A stretch of DNA of 60,609 nt from Clostridia bacterium (GTDB lineage Bacteria; Bacillota; Clostridia; Oscillospirales; UBA644): positions 1-60,609 of the forward strand of contig JAGAPC010000034.1 in NCBI GenBank assembly GCA_017623475.1. Reading direction: 5' to 3'. A model generated the notes under the pieces. The model saw only the letters and a list, made by a program, of their open reading frames with translations. It was not told where the DNA came from and ran no database searches. Shown here piece after piece: positions 57,031-60,609 of this stretch (position 1 is the stretch's first letter; the number at the start of each line of letters is the position of its first letter). A program made the translations under genes and the position numbers.

Positions 57031-60000
57031 ATGAAAAAAATCTCAGCAATTTCCCGTGTACTGGCATTTTTGCTGGTCGTGTGTCTTTGCTCCGCATTCG
57101 TCCCCGTGTTGACCTTTGCGGATGAAGCATCTGCGGGAACCATCACGATTACCACAAAGGATGGTAGTATCGAAGTGAACGGTAAAAACACCGTTGCAAA
57201 AGTCGGCAATTACGGTACCGTTACCTTCGATACGGAAAGCAACGTCGTTACCTTGAACAACGTAGAAGGTACGCGAATTGATTTCAGTGATTTTACCCAA
57301 AAGCTAACCGTCAAGCTGGAAGGCGCCAACGTCTTTGACGCCGGCACGACCTCCGGCGGAGACTGTAATTTAGCCTTTAAAACGTCCGTTGATACGGAGA
57401 TCGCCGGCCCCGGATCTCTGACGCTGGTTGCGTATGCTACTGCTCTTCAGGTAACCGGCAATCTGACCGTGAGCTCCGGTACGCTCAACGTTACCGCGGC
57501 GCAGAACTACGGTATTAATACCTACGGGAATCTCTTGATCTCCGGCGGTGTCGTTACCGCAAAAGCAAAAGCTTCTGCCCTCGCTACCCGTGAAGCCGGA
57601 CAGACCATTTGCATTACCGGCGGCGTGGTTGACGTAACTGCCACCGGCGGATTCGGAATGTACGCCTACAGCGGTCTGGAGGTTTCCAACGCGGTCTTGA
57701 ACGTATCCGCAACCACCAACGCGGTTCATACCTATAGCAGCAACGGTCCCGTCGTGATTGAGAACGCAGTGGTTACCGGCACGCAAACCGGTTCCAATAA
57801 CTATTTCTTCAATTCCAAGGACGTTACCTTGAAGGATTCCGTGTTCAACGTAACCTATAAGAAACTTGCTCCTACCGATGTTGTGTTTGATTCCAACGTC
57901 ATCTTTGCCGAGGGCAACGGTCTGGAAGATGCCTCCGGAACCTTGGTTTCCGTGGCTACCCTGAACAATATCGTCGTTGACGATAACACCACGGAGCTTG
58001 CCGTCAACGGCGGTAAAATTACCTACGACGCGGCAGCAGGACTCGTGACGATGGAAAATGTGATTGCTTCCAAGGTAGATTTCAACATCACCAAAGATTT
58101 CAAAATCGACCTCGTCGGAAGCAACATCGTCAATTCTGCCGAAACCCAAGCCGTTTTGATCTCCAACGCCGTTACGACGGAGATTGACGGAAGCGGTGCT
58201 CTGTACGTGATCGCTTCTTCCAATACGTATAGCGTTTATACCGCAGGCAATTTGGTAGTTTCCGGCGGGACGGTCAATATCGTCGGTGCCCAATATGCTT
58301 TGTACGCGGCCGGGAATCTGACCGTTTCCGGAGGCTCTCTGTCGGTTTCCACCCTTGTGGATTACGGATCGAATTCCTATTCCGTTTACGTCGTTGGAAG
58401 CGCTGTTGTTTCCGGCGGTGAATTTAACGTATTTGCCGATGGTCACTATATTTTTTACGTGAAAAACGGCAACTTTACGATGACCGACGGATCGTTGGTC
58501 CTGAAGGGTGCCGCAAGCAATACTGCTACGGCGCTTAGCGCAAAGAATCTTACCTTCTCCGGCGGTTCGGTATTCGCCCGCGCCAGCGGAAACTTTAATT
58601 TCCGCGCTTCGTCCGGGGATATCACCGTCAGCGGAGATGCATACCTCTTCCTGTACGGCGCAGCATGCTCCTTTGACGCCACCGGAAACATTTCTCTTAC
58701 CGGCGGCGCTGTGACGGGTCTCTCCGGCGGATATCTGTTCCGCAACAACAATTCTACCGAAGCGGGAATGATCATCACCGTTACTCCCAACGTAGTGATC
58801 GATTTCTCTTGTTCCTCCGGTGTCGTCAATGCAAACGGCAAGGTTTACACTACTGACTGGGACGACGTTCTTTGCCTGGAGGGCTACGAGCTGACTGCCG
58901 AATCCACCTACGTAAAGACTCTGATCGCTCCTCAAACTATTACCTACGAATTCGATGGGGAAGAAGCGGGGATCGCTACCGGTACCGTTACGGCAACCTT
59001 CGAAAATGTCGTTGCCGACGATTGCGCCCTTTATTGGGGAACTGCAAACGGCGTTTTGGACGGATACCGGGCTCTGGCGCAAGCAGAGAACCTTCAGATC
59101 AGCGGCAACACTCTTACCTACGAGGTCGCAGATCGCGTGGCAATTCCTGCCGAAGCCACCCATCTGTGGCTGACGGTCGGCGGAACGAAGGTCTCTTCTT
59201 ATGAGATTCCTGCAGATCGCAGACCTTCTCTCGGAGCGAAGAAATATACCTTCGGCGTTTTGTCCGACGTTCACTTTGGAATGGATGTGGCTCCCGATGC
59301 CTTCGCAAACGCGATGGACACGATGAAAGAATACGGTGCGTCCTTCGTGGTTTCCTCGGGGGATCTCACCAACAAAGGTATGCAGGCGCAATACGATGCG
59401 TTTGCTGCCGCGTACGAAAATTATAGCGACATTCCCTTCTTCACCACCTCCGGCAATCACGATACCCTGGAGTGGAATATTGACACCGCACTGACCACCA
59501 AAACGGCGGTTCAGAACATGATGAACAATATTTCCACCTACGCCAATGAAGAATTTACCGGAGCCAACGGGGAATTTAAAGTGGAAGCCTCGGATGCATA
59601 CGGCGAATATATTTACGATTACACCGTGACCTACGGCGACGATCTGTTCGTTTACCTTGGCATTGGCCCCAATGAAATCGAAGAAGGTTTGGAAAAAACC
59701 GATTCTCCCGTAGTCAAGGTCGCCCGTTACGTTACGGAAGCACAGCTGAATTGGCTGAAGGGTGTTTTGGAAAACTCCGAGGATTATCAAAACGTCATTC
59801 TGATGTTCCACTACCCCCTGAAGGAAAGCGGAATTTCCCTCTATGACGCCGCAGAAGATTTCGATGAACTTTCTGCGCTTTTGAAGGATTATCCCAACGT
59901 CATTCACTTCAGCGGACACACCCATAATTCCTTCGATTCCCTCAATGGCGGAAATATTCTTTCCCGGACGCAATTCTTCGTGAAGGAAGAAAGCGGCTAC

Positions 60001-60609
60001 GTTGCCGCGGAAAATCCCCTGGGCTATACGGCAGTTCACGTTCCTTCCAATTACAATAAGCAAACCGGCTACGTTGCCACCGTTTATGAAAAGGGAACCC
60101 TGTTGACCGGCTATGATTTCGCCAACGATCAGGTAATTCCCTACGCCACCTTCTTCGTCGCTAACGAAGAGCCCGTCAAGGAAGCAAACGTCACCCTCTC
60201 CGCCACCGTCAACGGCAAGGACGCTGACGTTCAGCTGATCGACGCCGACGGAAACGTGGTCGAAACGATCGCCTCCGCACTCGGAACGGTTGAATTTGCA
60301 ACCCTCACCCTCGAAAACGGCACTTACACCTTCACCGTCAAGCAATCTGCTGAAAACGGCGCAGGCTGGACCTACGATGCGGCTGAAAAGACCGTCGTCG
60401 TCACCGTCGAAAACGGTACTGCCACCGTCGAAGGGGAAGCTGTATTTACCAACACCTACTCCGCCGCCGGCACCTCCGCAGACCTTACCGCCACCGTCGT
60501 TGGCGCAGATGCGGACGTCCAGCTGATTTTGGACGGCGAAGTGATCCAAACCGTTACCTCTGCCGATGGCGTCGTTGATTTTGAAGCCATTGAATACGCA
60601 GAAGCAGGC
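57031..60609 (+). CDS. large secreted protein: beta-helix repeats, metallophosphoesterase and pilin-linker domains (3' end cut)
   Basis: At least 1193 residues, open at the window end. A signal peptide (about 1-30, ISRVLAFLLVVCLCSAF) follows GGAGG. Residues 40-680 are repetitive beta-helix-like turns (GNLTVSSGTLNV, GNLVVSGGTVNI, GNLTVSGGSLSV) as in Cthe_2159/carbohydrate-binding repeats. Residues 740-1000 form a calcineurin-like phosphoesterase with LSDVHFGM, SSGDLTN, TSGNHDT, FHYPL and FSGHTHNSF, all metal ligands present. After about 1050, repeats such as YTFTVKQSAENGAGWTYD and EGEAVFTNTYS resemble streptococcal pilin isopeptide linker domains, which suggests wall attachment farther on. Confidence 0.85.
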   Translation, partial: MKKISAISRVLAFLLVVCLCSAFVPVLTFADEASAGTITITTKDGSIEVNGKNTVAKVGNYGTVTFDTESNVVTLNNVEGTRIDFSDFTQKLTVKLEGANVFDAGTTSGGDCNLAFKTSVDTEIAGPGSLTLVAYATALQVTGNLTVSSGTLNVTAAQNYGINTYGNLLISGGVVTAKAKASALATREAGQTICITGGVVDVTATGGFGMYAYSGLEVSNAVLNVSATTNAVHTYSSNGPVVIENAVVTGTQTGSNNYFFNSKDVTLKDSVFNVTYKKLAPTDVVFDSNVIFAEGNGLEDASGTLVSVATLNNIVVDDNTTELAVNGGKITYDAAAGLVTMENVIASKVDFNITKDFKIDLVGSNIVNSAETQAVLISNAVTTEIDGSGALYVIASSNTYSVYTAGNLVVSGGTVNIVGAQYALYAAGNLTVSGGSLSVSTLVDYGSNSYSVYVVGSAVVSGGEFNVFADGHYIFYVKNGNFTMTDGSLVLKGAASNTATALSAKNLTFSGGSVFARASGNFNFRASSGDITVSGDAYLFLYGAACSFDATGNISLTGGAVTGLSGGYLFRNNNSTEAGMIITVTPNVVIDFSCSSGVVNANGKVYTTDWDDVLCLEGYELTAESTYVKTLIAPQTITYEFDGEEAGIATGTVTATFENVVADDCALYWGTANGVLDGYRALAQAENLQISGNTLTYEVADRVAIPAEATHLWLTVGGTKVSSYEIPADRRPSLGAKKYTFGVLSDVHFGMDVAPDAFANAMDTMKEYGASFVVSSGDLTNKGMQAQYDAFAAAYENYSDIPFFTTSGNHDTLEWNIDTALTTKTAVQNMMNNISTYANEEFTGANGEFKVEASDAYGEYIYDYTVTYGDDLFVYLGIGPNEIEEGLEKTDSPVVKVARYVTEAQLNWLKGVLENSEDYQNVILMFHYPLKESGISLYDAAEDFDELSALLKDYPNVIHFSGHTHNSFDSLNGGNILSRTQFFVKEESGYVAAENPLGYTAVHVPSNYNKQTGYVATVYEKGTLLTGYDFANDQVIPYATFFVANEEPVKEANVTLSATVNGKDADVQLIDADGNVVETIASALGTVEFATLTLENGTYTFTVKQSAENGAGWTYDAAEKTVVVTVENGTATVEGEAVFTNTYSAAGTSADLTATVVGADADVQLILDGEVIQTVTSADGVVDFEAIEYAEAG

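Noticed and set aside
57370..60549. Long minus-strand frame opposite the surface protein
   Set aside because: Shadow of a repetitive plus-strand gene that has signal peptide, ribosome site, promoter and phosphoesterase motifs.
1..60609. tRNA, rRNA or IS transposase genes
   Set aside because: None could be recognised on either strand; the repeat elements lack any transposase gene.

Overview
The window reads as chromosomal DNA of an anaerobic, Gram-positive, Clostridia-type bacterium. An uncultivated gut lineage related to Oscillospirales or Christensenellales would fit, but this is inferred from gene content only. Supporting features are the split purH arrangement (PurO-like cyclohydrolase plus stand-alone AICAR transformylase), single-chain PurL followed by formate-THF ligase, a ZTP riboswitch, class II GalT, Asp23/FakA/YqhQ genes, NrdR, very regular TTGACA-17-TATAAT promoters and strong GGAGG ribosome binding sites. 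Base composition is about half G+C by eye, apart from one clearly AT-rich patch near 39.1-40.0 kb.

Layout. 1-1.5 kb: pyrC-carB on the minus strand behind a consensus promoter and an attenuator-like leader. 1.6-10.2 kb: mostly short units: a six-hairpin glycosidase-like protein, sfsA-ZIP transporter, a Crp/Fnr regulator divergent from an Fe-S protein, DUF523, iron alcohol dehydrogenase with a YfcE-type phosphodiesterase, and three small proteins. 10.3-17.6 kb: housekeeping run Asp23-fakA-yqhQ-prmC-murI-DUF1934-tadA(GNAT fusion)-MFS. 17.6-21.4 kb: minus-strand operon rpe-cysteine hydrolase-YkgJ-radA-HAD. 21.4-24.7 kb: ispD, telA/xpaC, nrdR. 24.7-39.1 kb: a purine operon under a ZTP riboswitch, purE-C-F-M-N-O-AICARFT-[four-helix-bundle cassette]-D-L-fhs-rdgB. 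It makes IMP and also supplies the 10-formyl-THF whose shortage ZTP signals. 39.1-40.0 kb: an AT-rich patch with a membrane protein and a structured ncRNA gene. 40.0-42.4 kb: ArsR-type sensor, HMA chaperone and P1B-ATPase for metal efflux. 42.5-45.5 kb: phosphoesterase, galT, DUF6472 and a YgjP-like peptidase. 45.6-55.2 kb: a compact phage-derived head/lysis operon. 55.5 kb to the end: two secreted, promoter-equipped surface proteins, the last one cut by the window edge.

The most unusual item is the 9.6-kb phage-derived operon. It has terminase, portal, scaffold, P22-like capsid, connectors, a tube-like protein, Gp15, a hub-like protein, a SPOR-bearing amidase-like protein, holins and endolysin, in uninterrupted overlapping frames. 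It has no tape measure, receptor-binding protein, integrase, repressor or replication genes. A GAAC-N4-GTTC palindrome resembling a LexA/SOS box lies upstream. It could be a domesticated particle or gene-transfer-agent-like system. Other notable items are a 39.6-39.8 kb ncRNA whose predicted start sits at the base of a 33-bp closing stem, a 191-bp composite hairpin element present twice in opposite orientations plus a half copy, a PurF lacking the glutaminase nucleophile, and a four-helix-bundle gene with inverted-repeat flanks inside the purine operon. No tRNA, rRNA or CRISPR array was seen.
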